Part shown: piece by piece, positions 11,567 through 23,866 of the stretch
How positions within the stretch are numbered: the stretch's first letter is position 1
Layout of the letters: the number at the start of each line of letters is the position of its first letter
Assembly (NCBI RefSeq): GCF_004011695.2
Contig: NC_082424.1
Coordinates: 1,116,001-1,180,000, forward strand
Origin: Ascochyta rabiei
Lineage: Eukaryota; Ascomycota; Dothideomycetes; Pleosporales; Didymellaceae
DNA length: 64,000 bases
Direction of reading: 5' to 3'
Notes under the pieces: generated by a model
What the model saw: the letters and a program-made list of their open reading frames with translations, nothing else
What the model was told of the DNA's origin: nothing
Database searches by the model: none
Position numbers and translations under genes: made by a program

Positions 11567-12726
11567 TCTGCACTTCTCAGCAGCGCTATGCTGAGCTCAT
11601 CCCTTTCGTTTCGAGAAACCCTGGACATAAGTGCGTTTTTTCCGGATCTTGGGAGGCCGTTAGTGTGACTTTACAGAAGTGTTGTAAGTCCACAACTAGA
11701 TTCGAGGACTACAAATGCTTCTAGCAATTAGAAACTTCTACCAAGATACGACCGAAGACCTCCAAACACTGTTAGAAGCCACTGTAACCTTTCCAGCTAT
11801 CTTTTGTAGTGTTGCAGGTAATTTTCAGACCTCGGTGCCCTATCTTGTTTGTCGATCAACTCGTGCACGCACATGACAACATCTGTGCTGACAAGCTCAA
11901 TAGCTACTTGGACTTGATCATAGTGTTTATACATAATTTGTTTTTTACGAGAAGATTTGCCCAAGGGTCTATAAGATATTTGAGGCTGAGTGGTACGAGT
12001 CGCTGTCTACACCTATGGTGGTTAGCTGCAAGGCTGCTGATCAACCCCTATTTCAGCCTCGCAGCCACACGACTAGACTAGCGACGCCTCTAGGAAGTCT
12101 AGATGCACACGCCTCAAGACGTCGCGATTTTTCGCCTTCTTTTCTTTATTGATTACGGACATGGAGGGCGCGGTGAGCAGCAGCTAGAACACAGTGATGA
12201 ATGACTCTGGGAATGTTCGCAATCCTACGGTCATGTGCTTGCAAGGAGACCTCACATTCACCATCAGAACCCAGCACCACAGCTTAATGCCTGGAGATCT
12301 ACCCGCGACCCCTGCATCTCTGTGCGTACCCAAGCGTCCCGTAACTCACGGAGCGGCCACACTCCAGCACGCATTGGGCCTCTTAGACGTGCCAAGCTAC
12401 GGCTCGTGGTCCCTCGCTGCCTCTTCTGGCAATATAGTACAGATACAAAGACTTCCGAGTCAATACTAATATATCGAGGCGTTCACTACAGCAGCTGCGT
12501 CGCCCTCACCGAGGTGCACCTCGGGGGAAATTGCGGGTCATGGGTTTCTACCGTGGTAGATGCTAGGATAGAGCGCGAATACAAAAGCCTCCGAGAACAG
12601 CGCGGTATCCGTGGGCAAGGCAATCACAATATCCTCTCATTTGATTCTCGTGCATCATCAAGGACTCTTCGAGCTCCGTCCAGTCTTTCCGTGGTCTTCG
12701 TTGACCCCCTCACGCTCTTTCGAACC
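11567..12726. other. Intergenic, no gene recognised
   Basis: About 1.16 kb with only short open frames on both strands and no protein-like pattern. It should include the promoter of the PAN-domain gene downstream. Confidence 0.4.
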
Positions 12727-15352
12727 ATGGCCGTCAAGACGTATCTTGCGTGCACTTTGGCGCTGCTTTTGTCTTCTTTAGGGAACGCTGTCGTTGTGCC
12801 TGCCTTTGTTGCGGTTCCGTCTCTGTCGGGCGGTTCGAGCTTGGTTGTTACATCCGCCAGCTCTGTCGGCTCTGCTACTCCTGCCAGCGAGCTTGTTAGC
12901 TCTACCGCCTCGTTGAGCTCTACCGCCTCGTTGAGCTCTACCGCCTCGTTGAGCTCTACCGCCTCGTTGAGCTCTGCCATCTCATCAAGCTCTACCGCCT
13001 CGTTGAGCTCTACCGCCTCGTTGAGCTCTGCCATCTCATCAAGCTCTATCATCTCATCAAGCTCTATCATCTCATCAAGCTCTATCATCTCATCAAGCTC
13101 TACCGTCTCATTGAGCTCTATCATCTCATCAAGCTCTACCACCTCGTTGAGCTCTGCCATCTCATCAAGCTCTGTCATCTCATCAAGCTCTATCATCTCA
13201 TCAAGCTCTACCGTCTCACTGAGCTCATCTGTCTCACCGAGCGCTTCGGCTGCTGCGTACCTCCTCACCTGCGAAGGAAAGGATGCGGGCTCCACGTTCA
13301 CGCACACGACTTCGAAAGGGACCTATGACGTTACTTGCGGCGCGGACTACCCCAACGGCGACCTCAAGTTCCTCTGGACCGACTCCTTCGACGCTTGCGT
13401 GGCTGCTTGCGACGAGGAAAGCAGCTGTCTCACTGTTGCATTCCGATCCGGTGCCTGCTACTTGAAGAACCAGTTGACCACTTCGGTGTCCGATGCGGGC
13501 ATCTGGTCGGCAAAGAAGCATGATGCGGTTACCACCCCGAGCAGCACTGGTCCGACCTGTATTGACAAGGCGAGCGATGCTACTACGTACCGCTCCTCGA
13601 GTGGAAAGAACTTCAAGATCGTTTGCGGGAGAGAATACTACGGTGGTGACCTGACTTCCGCTAGCACAACCTCCTTCAAGGAGTGCATCGACACTTGCGC
13701 CACTACGGCTGAGTGTGTTGATGTATCGTAAGTTGGAACTTCCGAAATAGATCTCGTATAAGCTAATCTAATACTCATTCAGCTATGTCAATGGCGCATG
13801 CTACCTCAAGCGCTCCACATCCACCCTTATGGACGCTGGCCATGTTTGGACTGCGGAATTGATCGACCTGGCCTCAACCACGACCTCAATGGCTTCGACC
13901 GCCTCCGCAGCTCCTACCACCTCGGCTGCTACCGAGAAGAAAGAGCTTACATGCATCGACGGCAAAGACAACCAAAAGTCGTATGTTGCTGCAAACGGTG
14001 GCACTTACGTTGTCGAATGCGGAGTGGACTACGGGGGCAACGATCTACAAGCCATCGACTCGCCAACATTTGCTGCCTGCATGGACACTTGCGATAGCAC
14101 AGATGGCTGCGTAGACGTGTCTTACGTATGGGGCCGCTGCTACCTCAAGAGCTCGGCAACATCCAGCTCCCCGGCTGGTTATGTCTGGACTGGTCGCAGG
14201 ACAAGTGCTGGTCCTTCCGATACCGAAGTCCTGTCTGCTCTGAACCAGGATGGAGGCAGCTTTTGCACGTCGTACATTAACTACAAAGCACCTGTAACAA
14301 CCAAAGTCACGACGACCACCCCCGGCGCTTCGACCGTCCTGTCTGTTCGGACTGAGAGATCTACATCCACCAAGTTCTCCACCGCTTACATCACGTCGCT
14401 CGCGATTCAGACTCTGCCTGCCCTCGAGCCCCGACAAGCCATTCCAACGCCTTCGGTCGTCTCCGGATTGCCCGCCACACGGATCTCTAGCATGTGCTCT
14501 CTGGTGGCTACGGGTACTTCAACAGTGGTATCGACTGCCACAGCAAGTGTTGCGCCGACTATACTAGTTTCAACCCTGACGACTGTCGTTCCGGTTACAC
14601 GATACACCGCAGTCACTACAGTTGTCACCAGTACGACAAGAGCGTAAGTATTCCTTTTAGCCATCTACCACGTAACACAACTAACCCAACGACCAGTCCC
14701 AACCCGACCGCTGCCGTGAACCTGGACTTCGAGACCGGCGACCTGTACGCTTGGCGCCCATACGCCTCTCGAGACTTCTCGGCCGCTGTGGTATCTCCCG
14801 GACATGTGCGGAGCGGCGTGACCTCCAACTGGGCGGTTCAGATGTCTAAGAAAGCAGGTACAACGACAGGGTACAGCTTCTACGAGCTCCAACAGAATGC
14901 GCCCAACCTTGCAGCCGGGCAGACGTACCGCATCGAGTTCAGCTGGAAGTACAGTGCCGACGTTGGGTCGAGCGACGTGTGCAGCACCTGGGTCGCGCTG
15001 TGGGGTGTTGGCATTGCCAATGTAAGTCGAACTGCCAAACCCGCACGATATCGCCTTGCTGACACGTCTCCCTTAGCTTATTCCTTCCACCACCTCCTCG
15101 CGACTCAGCAACGAGCACAGCCTGTACTCTACCACGAAATGCGGCACTGCTACCAGTTTTGCGTCGGCCAAACAGGCGCCGCAGCAGCCTGGAGAATGGC
15201 GAAGGTACACTGTGTACTACCGGGCGCCAACTTACGTTCTAAACAACTTGAAGCAGATTTGGTTTGGCCTGCAGTGTAATGCCGGTACTCAGGCTGTTGA
15301 CCAGAGCGTCTTCTTTGACGACTTTGTCATCGCGCCCGAGGCAGCTTGTTGA
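12727..15352 (+). CDS. Secreted protein: Ser-rich repeat, three PAN/apple-like domains, C-terminal carbohydrate-binding-like module
   Basis: Exons 12727-13727, 13783-14643, 14697-15021 and 15077-15352 give 820 aa. A signal peptide (MAVKTYLACTLALLLSSLGNA) is followed by a Ser-rich hexapeptide tract (about 57-170). Three related Cys-rich domains follow (about 178-265, 275-355 and 388-472). Each has a C...V.CG.DY..GDL core, a C..TC or C.AAC pair and a CYLK motif, a pattern of fungal PAN/apple-like domains that bind proteins or sugars. A Ser/Thr-rich linker leads to residues about 625-820, opening NLDFETGDLYAW, like CBM4/9-type beta-sandwich modules. The likely site is the cell wall or outside the cell, as an adhesin, lectin or effector. 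The exact ligand is unknown. All introns are canonical and keep the frame. Confidence 0.85.
12896..13230. repeat. 18-bp tandem repeat coding a Ser-rich hexapeptide
   Basis: About 18 copies of an 18-bp unit in two subtypes: TCTACCGCCTCGTTGAGC (S-T-A-S-L-S) and TCTATCATCTCATCAAGC (S-I-I-S-S-S). The subtypes are interleaved, which suggests slippage and block duplication. The number of units is a multiple of whole codons, so copy changes would not shift the frame. Confidence 0.92.
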
Positions 15353-16476
15353 TGGGTTGTGCGGGTTGAGGGAAATGGGGGATGTATTACGAGTAGTTTA
15401 TAGATAATGTATAATCGTAGTATGAATCTGCCTTTGACTTTCAGCAAGCAAGGCGGCGTATGACTTCCGTCTTGGACACGCACTGAATGGAACGCATGAT
15501 AATCGTCACCCAATCTCCGGCCTCTGGATCGAGACACTAGCCCATGCGAACCAGCAGGTTTCGGAGGCTTCTCCTAGTCACGTTGCATTGGTCTTTGACG
15601 GCTGCAGCGCCGGAGCATGCAGATACCTTCTCCCGAGTGACTTTGACGCTTATCAACAGGATGTCTCAGCCACTTGAGCAGGTTTTGTTCGTACTGATGG
15701 TCTGAATCGCATCGACTTTTGCCTGGACTGCGAAGGCTGGTGTGTTGGAGCTAGGCTTCGTTGTCTTAGTCTTGGGCTTGTAGTTGATACATTTTCTTTT
15801 TTTTTTCTTTTTCTTCTTCTTTTTTGATTGTTGGTTTCTGTACCGCAAGCCTGCGCAGCCTGGTCAGTGGGTTGTAAGATCCTTGACTTTACCCATGACG
15901 ACTCGAGATGTTACGGCCATACGGTGCAAGTGGTTACTGCGGGTTGTGATTCATTGCAACCTCTTCTGAGGCGGCCCTCGAAGCTCTAGCCAAACAGGAC
16001 AAATGGTCCTGCTGCACATGAATCGTGGCGCAGCATGCGACTGTAGCGTTCTGTGGTTGAGCTGCGCAAGTTGGTGTGGTGGTGGACGGCCGAAGTGATT
16101 TGTTTGGGTATGATGACATCACACGAGCACTAGCGCGGAATGGACCTAGGATGAGAAGGAGCGATCGACTTCATGCATGTTGGAGTCGAGCTTACGATGG
16201 GCGGCAACCTTGCTGTGATCCTGATGGTCCAGACTGGCGTCACAGCCTTGAAATGCATATATATCGACCTATCGTACACATAAGTGCTTTTGTAAATCTC
16301 TGACTCTTTGTTGCCAACTTGTCTTGTGCGGACCCTTCTCCTGTGCTCCCCTGCCAACGAGCCCCGCAACACACCTCAACACAGCTAGCCAGCCTGGTAT
16401 ACTCACACCGCATTTCCCCCTCCTCCACGCCAAATCACGACACACCGTCGCGCGCAGGACACCACAGTTTGACAAC
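15353..16476. other. Intergenic, with a T/C-rich tract
   Basis: About 1.1 kb between two same-strand genes. It holds a T/C run near 15795-15826 and nothing else I recognise. The 3' end of the PAN gene and the promoter of the BAR/PH gene must lie here. Confidence 0.4.
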
Positions 16477-18082
16477 ATGAGCGCTCCACAGTCTGCTACC
16501 AGCGAACTGCCTTCGCGCACGTTCACCAACGCCTCGGATTCCGAGGCGATTCCTGGAGAGGACACTTCAGAGGTCAGGAGACGCGCTTTCTTGCGCTGGC
16601 GAACGTGCTAATCTGGGGCATAGGTCACAAAGCTTTTCGGCGAGCGCCTGCAAGCGTGGAAGCATGCTACCGCATACCTCGAAGACTATGTCACCGCGAC
16701 CGAGAAGACACAGCATGCACACGGAAAGGAGTACGAGAGGATCTTGAAGGTACATGATTATGAGCAGCTGGTGAGGATAGAAGGCTGACTTGCGACAGAC
16801 CGTCAAGGACCCCCTGAAGGAGGGACACCACTTCGACCAGTCCCTGGGTGGGATCGCAGGCATGTTCGAGAACATCAGGTCCAACACACAGGTGGGTGGT
16901 CCCTCACGCGCGCACACAAGGCGTGGATGCTAACGAATCCAGGGCATGTCCAACCAGCACTACGAGACCGAGAAGCAGTTGAAGACCGTCATCCTGCCCA
17001 TCTTCGACCGTCTGCACACCGAGATCAAGAACAAGAGCAAGGAGCTCACAAAGGGTGCCGGAAAGGGCAGCAAGCAGGTCGACAAGGCGCGTTCCAGCAC
17101 ACAGAAGCACATTGAGCTTCTCGGACAGCACACAGCTACCTTTGAGTCGCATGGTGGCAAGATGTCCGCTACCGATGACCCCTACATCCTGCAGCGCGGG
17201 GTCATGCACCGTCTGAACAAGCAAGTCCAGGAGGAGAACAACAATCGACAGGACCTCATCAGCGTGCAGAACTCGTTCGCTCAGTTCGAGGCGCACATCA
17301 TCCAGACGATCCAGCACGGCATGGGTCAGTTCATGCAGGTGGTCAACACCCAGGCTGAGCAGACCAAGAATGCCTACGGCGACATTGTTGGCACCGCACA
17401 GCGCATCCCGTTGGATTTTGAGTGGAACGGCTTCATCCAGCGCAACAACCAGGTCCTCATCGACCCCTCAGCGCCAGCACGCACAGTGCAGAGCATCAAC
17501 TTCGCCAACCAGAACCACCGCTCCACACAGCCGCTGATCTCTGGCTCTCTGGAGAAGAAAGGGAAGATTATGCGCTCGTACGACACAAACTACTACGTCG
17601 TAACGCCATCCAAGTTCCTGCACGAGTTCAAGACCGACGACGACTTCGGCAAGGACCCCGTGCCAGAAACGTCTCTCTACCTCCCAGACTGTGTCGTCGG
17701 TGCTGTCAACGGCCAGAAGTTCAATGTTAAGGGCAAGGACGTGTCCAAGGGCAAGCTCGGCAACACGTTCTCCATGAGTCACGAATTCGCGTTCAAGGCA
17801 CACACGCCGCAAGCCGCGCAGCAGTGGTGGGAAGTCATCAGCCAGGCCGCTGGGCAGGTGACTAGCGAGGTGCCCGCTGCCAGCCCCACCAGCCCCGTAG
17901 CCGGGCACAACAGCCTGAACGAGGGTGCACACAGCAGCCTCCCGGCCGATGAGAAGACATCCGCGCCGCTCCAGACCCAGGGTCTCGAGCAGACACCCAC
18001 ACACGGGACCGCGGGAAGCGCGCCTGGAAGTGCTGGTGTGGCGCCTACCAGCGGCGTGCCCGGCGAGCCTGGCAAGTACTAG
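16477..18082 (+). CDS. BAR-like and PH domain protein, Slm1/Slm2-type
   Basis: Exons 16477-16572, 16624-16749, 16799-16891 and 16943-18082 give 484 aa. The three upstream exons cover MSAPQSATSELP to the helical VTKLFGERLQAWKHA region. Residues about 33-270 are a long helical segment like an F-BAR domain. A PH domain runs from about 300 to 410 (SGSLEKKGKI, then WWEVISQAAG at its last helix). A Pro/Ala/Ser tail follows. In yeast, Slm1 and Slm2 bind PI(4,5)P2 at eisosomes and pass TORC2 and stress signals to the plasma membrane and actin. This order of domains and length fit that family well. Confidence 0.88.
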
Positions 18083-18574
18083 ATATTGCTGCAGAGGACG
18101 GACATAGGCAGCCAGGATAGCCAACGATGACCAACGATGACCTAGCTCTGTCGCTTACTTAGATAGCCCCACAACCTAATAATGAAGATAGCACAAGTTC
18201 CCATGGCGATGAGGACCGACTGGCGTGTCACTCGAGGCGCTGATTGGAGAGACGAAGTGGATTGGACCCTGAATCGAAAAGAATGTCGATGACGCAGGGT
18301 GGATCCAAGCGTTCCCGCCGACCCCTGTGCCGATGAAGTGTGGGTGGTCCGGGGAAGAAATCCACATGTTCTTCAGTTCTTGGTCGCGCTGCTACCCCAC
18401 CCGCACGCTCTCCTTGCTATCTCCCCCTTTGTTTCCCGCAGTGCATGCGCATATCGCAGTGCTCACACGCCTTTCCTCTCTCCACACGCACTGTATGCGG
18501 CCCTGTCGGAGCGTGTGCACTTAAGCCCGTTAGCTCCGCAGCCGAACCCCTGATTGTCCAGGAACAGCCTCAGC
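18083..18574. other. Intergenic, promoter side of HSL lipase
   Basis: About 490 bp between two plus-strand genes. Pyrimidine-rich stretches (18,390-18,490) sit close to the lipase start. No specific element was identified. Confidence 0.35.
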
Positions 18575-21500
18575 ATGCCAGTCAACACGCTGTCAGTGGG
18601 CGCTGCCGTCACGCCGACCGTGATCGAGACGTACATCCTCCACTACCTCAATCGCAGCCCTCTGCGCCACAAGCCCACCGCGCACATCTCCTACCACGAA
18701 GGACTCGAGCTCATCCGGCGCTTCCTCCACTATGCATCCCTGCATCCCGTCGACGAGTTGCAGGCCTTTACGTCGCAATGGGTGCCTGTGCCGCACTGGG
18801 TGCACGTGAGCAAGGTCGAGATGGCGAGCGGGCAGCTGCAGCGCTCTGCCCAGTACATCAACGCGCAGCTGGGTCCGAAAGGGATTGAAGCCGTGGGCGG
18901 GCAGACCTGGTGGCAGTGGAGACGCGAGGGTTCAAAGCTCGAGGCGGAATGGATAGAGATGAAGAAAGACGGCGATGCGCGCGAAAAGTCGAGCATGCCA
19001 AAGGGACAGCGCATTATGCTGTACGTCCATGGCGGCGCGTACTTCTTCGGCAGCGTGGATGAGCATCGCTACCAGATGCAGAGACACGCCCGCAAGCTTC
19101 AGGCTCGCGTTCTGGCCCCCAAGTACAGGCTTGCCCCGCAGTTCCCGTTTCCATGTGGCCTGATGGACTGCTTGGCAGCCTATCTGTACCTGCTCGAACA
19201 AGGCCACGACCCCAACACCATCGTTCTTGCTGGTGACTCGGCCGGTGGTGGAATGGTGCTGAGCATGCTGGTGACGCTGCGAGACCAGGGCGTGCCTCTG
19301 CCTGCGGGTGCCATCCTGATCAGTCCTTGGGTGGATCTCACCCACAGCTTCCCGAGCCTCAGTGGCGACGACAAGATGGACTACATCCCAGCCCATGGTT
19401 TCCTGCACAAGCCAAGCATCAGCTGGCGTAAGTGGGTTTGCAACTACCCTTGACTTCGCGCTGACTCTATCAGCGCCTCCTAATGCTGATGACCTCGTCC
19501 AACTCGAGAACTCGACTCCAAGCGCGCACCAGAAGGGCAGGTCGTCTCCACGGGTTTCGCTCTCTGGCAAACACAATGGAAAATGTAAAGAAGAACACAA
19601 AAAAGAATGTAATGAAGAACGCAAAGAAGAACGCAAAGAAGAACGCAAAGAAGAACGCAAAGAAGAACACAAAGAAGAACACAAAGAAGAACGCAAAGAA
19701 GAACGCAAAGAAGAACGCAAAGAAGAACGCAAAGAAGAACGCAAAGAAGAACGCGCAGCTCAAAAGGAAGCAAAAGCTGAGCGCGTACGCGGCTATTCGA
19801 TCAACACTGAGAAGCCTGATATCAACGCAATCCTCGGCTCGACCGAAGCACAGGACACTTGGATCTCACCAGATGGGAAATACGGTATCGGGCCCAAAGG
19901 TGTCCTGTCTGTGCAGTTGGACACGGTACGGGTCGAGATCAAGGACCAGATCCAGCTGTACACTGCAAACCACCTTCTCACACATCCTCTTGTATCGCCC
20001 GTGTTACAGCCTTCCCTTGGCGGACTGCCTCCTTTACTGATCCAGACGGGAGGTGGCGAGCTGCTTCGTGACGAGCAGATCTACCTAGCCCACAAGGCTG
20101 CGCATCCGGGAGCGTACCTACCACCTCCGTCCAACATGCAAACCGCAGAAGAGATCGAGGCTCAGGCATCAAGGTACAAGCCAACGGACGTGCAGCTACA
20201 GGTCTGGGACGATCTTTGCCACGTGGCCCCAACGCTCAGCTTCACGCGGCCAGCGAAGCACATGTACCGCAGCATCGCCCAGTTCGGTGCTTGGGCGCTT
20301 GCAAGAGCCCAAAAAACATCCATCGACATCCTTGACGACGATGACATCTCCTTCGTCAGCACAGACTCCGAATCGTCTCCCGATAATGCCAAACAGTCAA
20401 AGAAAGACAAGGAGTCCAAGACGCAGACTGAGCCCCGCTTCGGTACAGACGGAATCATCGACAAAGGTAATCACGAAACTAGGGTGGGTAAAGCCGGTGA
20501 TCCACTACCTCCTTTTGAGCACCACATGATCCGGCAACGCATCGACCGACATGGATACATCTACCCCTTGGCGCCCAAGGAAGAGCTGGCTGCTCTTAAT
20601 CTCCCGGTTTCTGAGGTTGGAGTGCCCAAGCCGGGCCCAGTCAACAAGTGGATGAAAGCGTCTCAACAGTGGAATGGAAAGTTTGCAAAGCAGAAGATCA
20701 AAATCCAGCAGCAGCGAATGAAGGAAATGAAGGCTGGTTTCGAGAGGTTCGAAGGCGAGACGCCTCCACCAACTGCGTTGGCAGGCAGAAGAATCAAGGG
20801 CATGAAGGCAGAGAAGGCGAAGAAGAAGAGCTGGGGCATGGCACTTTGGAGTTTGTGGGGTAGTAAACACGATGAAGCGACCGTATGCTGCCTGACCGAT
20901 TACCGAATCACGAACACATGCTAACCTGTGCAGATCGATCGTGAACAAAAGGCAGACCAGACGCCACCACCGCCGTCAAAAGCGGTAGCTACGGACCCTG
21001 AGCAAGCCACAACTTCTTTGGACGCCACCACTGATCGCAACCCTGACCGCAGTCGAGATGCTGGTCTGGCGCCGATCAGACCCACAAGGATGCGTTCGCG
21101 CTCAAGGCATTCGAATGTTACGGATCAAGGACAAGCAACTTCATCACAAGACGACCTCCAGAAGCTCTCGAGGGAATTCTCACAAATGGCACCCCCTTCT
21201 TCGGGTCTTGCCGAGGCCACAGTTATTGCGCCTGAACGATCGCACTCTGGCCTACCTACACTATCGAATGAGCCTGTGCAATCTCCAGGCGTCATCATCT
21301 CTGCAGAACCCACCTCGCCGCCAACAATCGTCCCAGAGACAGACGGGTCAAGCACTCGGCCGAACAAAGGAGGCATAGCCTATCCCTTCAGTCTCAAGGT
21401 CGATGGCCAGAATGGTCACCACGCAAATGCAAGCATGGTCACGTTACAGAGCGTCAACATCACGACGCCGCCTGCGGTAGAGGTGTCGAAGCAGCTTGGA

Positions 21501-21737
21501 GACGCACCGCCGTTCCCCACTGTACAAGGAGAACCAAACACTACCCAGCCAACGCCTGGGCGGTTTTCAACCGACGCGCCTGGTGCCGGACTCTTCAATG
21601 GTCGGCGGGTCGCCGCAACACCGGGTGCGGGTGCTGAGCAGGTCGAAACACCTGGTCTTGAAAGACCTGGTGTTGAAAGATTCCAGACCGCGTATGAGGA
21701 TCTCAGCACGCTTTCGGACACGGAGAAGAAGGTGTGA
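18575..21737 (+). CDS. Large hormone-sensitive-lipase-family alpha/beta hydrolase with KEER-repeat insertion
   Basis: Exons 18575-19427, 19474-20882 and 20934-21737 give 1021 aa. The start is ATG at 18575 (MPVNTLSVGA). Oxyanion motif YVHGGAYFFG is near residue 150, nucleophile GDSAGG near 219-224, the Asp region GGELLRDEQ near 480 and His in LCHVAP near 533, so the HSL triad is complete. Between Ser and Asp lies an unusual stretch (about 329-380) of repeated KEER/KEEH units. The C-terminal 450 residues are charged and low in complexity, with TPGAGAEQVETPGLERPG near the end. It is probably a lipid or steryl esterase, perhaps at lipid droplets or membranes. Fungal genomes have similarly long HSL proteins, but I cannot name an orthologue. 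Confidence 0.85.
19605..19757. repeat. 12-bp tandem repeat coding KEER/KEEH
   Basis: About 12-13 units of GAAGAACGCAAA, with CAC replacing CGC in some. The frame used by the lipase gives alternating Lys and Glu pairs, a pattern of stable single alpha-helices. In the +1 frame it would read KKNA. Confidence 0.92.
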
Positions 21738-22109
21738 GGAGATGGATGCTGGAGATTTGATACCCTTTTCTCTACGATAATTTTTCTTGAGTGCGATGTT
21801 TTTTGGAATGTACATTAGAGGAGGAGTGATCGGTGGTTGTCTGCGTCTGGATCTGTGGCAAGCCAGTCGTGTGGCTGTGCAGATGTTTTTAGGTAGGTTC
21901 TAATAGTTGCGAACAATGTGTCAACTGCCTGCTTTTCCCAAACGAGCCAGCCGGTGACAGGTAGATCATCGACGGGCGAACCACTGCATGGGTCCAAGTG
22001 ACTGCACTGCGAGGAGACTAGTCGTCGGAGAATTCTGTGTAGCTTGGATAAGCAGTTATTTGACATGTTGTTTTTCTCTTTTGAAAATTGTCATCCCTCT
22101 CACAAACAC

Positions 22110-23434
22110 TCACCTCTCCCTCCCCTCCTCATCACGCCCCAACAAGCTACTCTCCTCGTCCACAACCTTCCCTTTCCCCTTCACCTCTTCCTTCACCCCA
22201 GCGTTCTTCTGCAGCGTAATCCAAACCGCCGCCCCAATGATCAGCACCGCGCCACCCAGACTCTCCAACGGCGGCGTCGTGCCCCAGATCACCCTTTCAA
22301 TAACCAGCGCAAACACGAGCTGCAAGTACATCAGATTCGTCGCCCGCCCCGCTTTCTCTCGCTGCAGTCCCTCGGTGAGGAGGAATTGCAGGAGGAATCC
22401 TGTGAGCCCGATTACGGCGATCAGCGCCCATTGTCCTGCGGACGCGGGCATCACGAAGTGCAGGTCTGGGTGGATGAGCAGCGTGAGGAAGGATCCGAGG
22501 GTCGCGATGCCGGCGAAGTAGTTTACAGAGATCAAGGAGTGAGCGCGCTTCCCGATGACGCGGATCGTGGCGTATGCTGTCGAGGCCCCGAACGCACCTA
22601 GTATGGCAGCGAGGACAGCCAGGGTTCGCTGGGCGGGGGAGATGGGGGTCGGTGATGTAGCCGGCGCGGATGTGACGAACGCGAGGATGTTAGCAACGAC
22701 TTCGCTCGGCTCTGGATCGCCGGTGATGGGATCCACGGGCGGGTTGGGAAAAAGCCAGGTGGGGCGCGCAACGAGCAGGACGCCGGAGAAGGCGATTAGC
22801 GCTGCGAGGGCTTCGCGGATGGTGAAGGGTTCGCGCAGCCAGACAAAGCAGACTAGTGCCGTGAGAGTCGGGATGACGAACGTAATCACCGTGGCATCCG
22901 AGATGTTCAGCCAGGAGAGGGAATCTACATCCACCGTCAGCATTTCTCTACACACACCCTCCCTCTTCGCCGTGAACCACACAAGACAAACTCACAATAA
23001 AGCCCAAACAACCCCACAAACCCACAAACCCCCCTGAAAACCAACAGTCCCCGAATCCCCCTCTGCCCCAACGGACAATCAGGCGTCTTGTTATACGCCA
23101 TATACGCCACCCCCAAGATAGTCGTACACAGCATCCGAATGAAAATGATCTGCATAGCGTGGAACTTAGTCTCATACCCGGTCGCCAGCAGCTTCGCAGC
23201 CGTATTCATGACAGAGCCACAAGTCTGCGCGAGAAACACGAGCACGAGCCCAAGATTCCGCTCGTAGCAGGAGGCCAGGCGGGCGCGGAAGCCAGGGGTG
23301 TGATTTGCGGCGTCATTCTTGTACAACTGCGCGGCGTCTTCTGCTTCTGGGATTGGCTCCGGGGGGGTTTCTTGCAGCGGGCTGGGTTGCGCGCGGGAGG
23401 CGCGGGGCGGGGGCGGGGGCGGGCTGTAGGTCAT
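22110..23434 (-). CDS. EamA/DMT-family transporter, SLC35G-like
   Basis: Exons 23434-22996 and 22924-22110 give 417 aa with a canonical 71-bp intron. A Pro-rich cytosolic N terminus (MTYSPPPPPPRAS) is followed by about ten hydrophobic helices in two EamA repeats. The first contains GLVLVFLAQTCGSVMNTAAK; the splice joins LFGLYY to SLSWLNISDATVITF, a text typical of this family. The tail is basic, then acidic, and cytosolic. Members move small metabolites or nucleotide sugars, and the substrate here is unknown. It is convergent with the lipase gene upstream in the window. Confidence 0.88.
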
Positions 23435-23866
23435 GGTGCCGTTGGGATCACGGAATGGGAGAGAGTGGGAGGATTGTGGATTCGGGGGTGCAAGTGGTCA
23501 TGGGGAGAAATCTTGTAAGACGAGATGTAAAAGATCCACTAATGCCGGCTGCCGCGACTAGCCATGGGTAGGCGGCCAATCACGGGAGTTGCGCTAATGT
23601 TGGTCAGGTGTATGGTTGAGTATGGTTGGATGTGCAATACCTATAGTAGTACTAGGTCTGGGAATCTATGGCATGTCGAGTTGTATGCTTGGTAAGGTGT
23701 GCAGCATTTGGGTGATGTCGATACTAACAACCATTCAGTGATCGCAACATCTACCACCTGAATATATGATAATTACCGAGCAAAACGCGAGTGAGTTCAA
23801 AAAGTATGTTTATTGGATGCACTATTGGCTTTTACTGACTACACAAAACATGCTTGAACGGCAAGA
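23435..23866. other. Intergenic between transporter and GH51 gene
   Basis: About 430 bp holding the transporter promoter and the GH51 3' end. Nothing else is seen. Confidence 0.35.

Noticed and set aside
12235..12726. Upstream extension of the PAN-domain protein in the same frame
   Set aside because: The Met at 12727 starts a good signal peptide; the upstream text has no protein character.
12624..13307. Minus-strand 227-codon frame rich in Glu/Leu/Asn
   Set aside because: Antisense of the 18-bp Ser-rich repeat in the PAN-domain gene.
15784..15969. Small ORF with polyPhe
   Set aside because: Made by a T-rich tract; no start context or homologue pattern.
19470..19773. Minus-strand frames rich in Phe/Leu/Cys at the KEER repeat
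   Set aside because: Repeat artefacts on the wrong strand.
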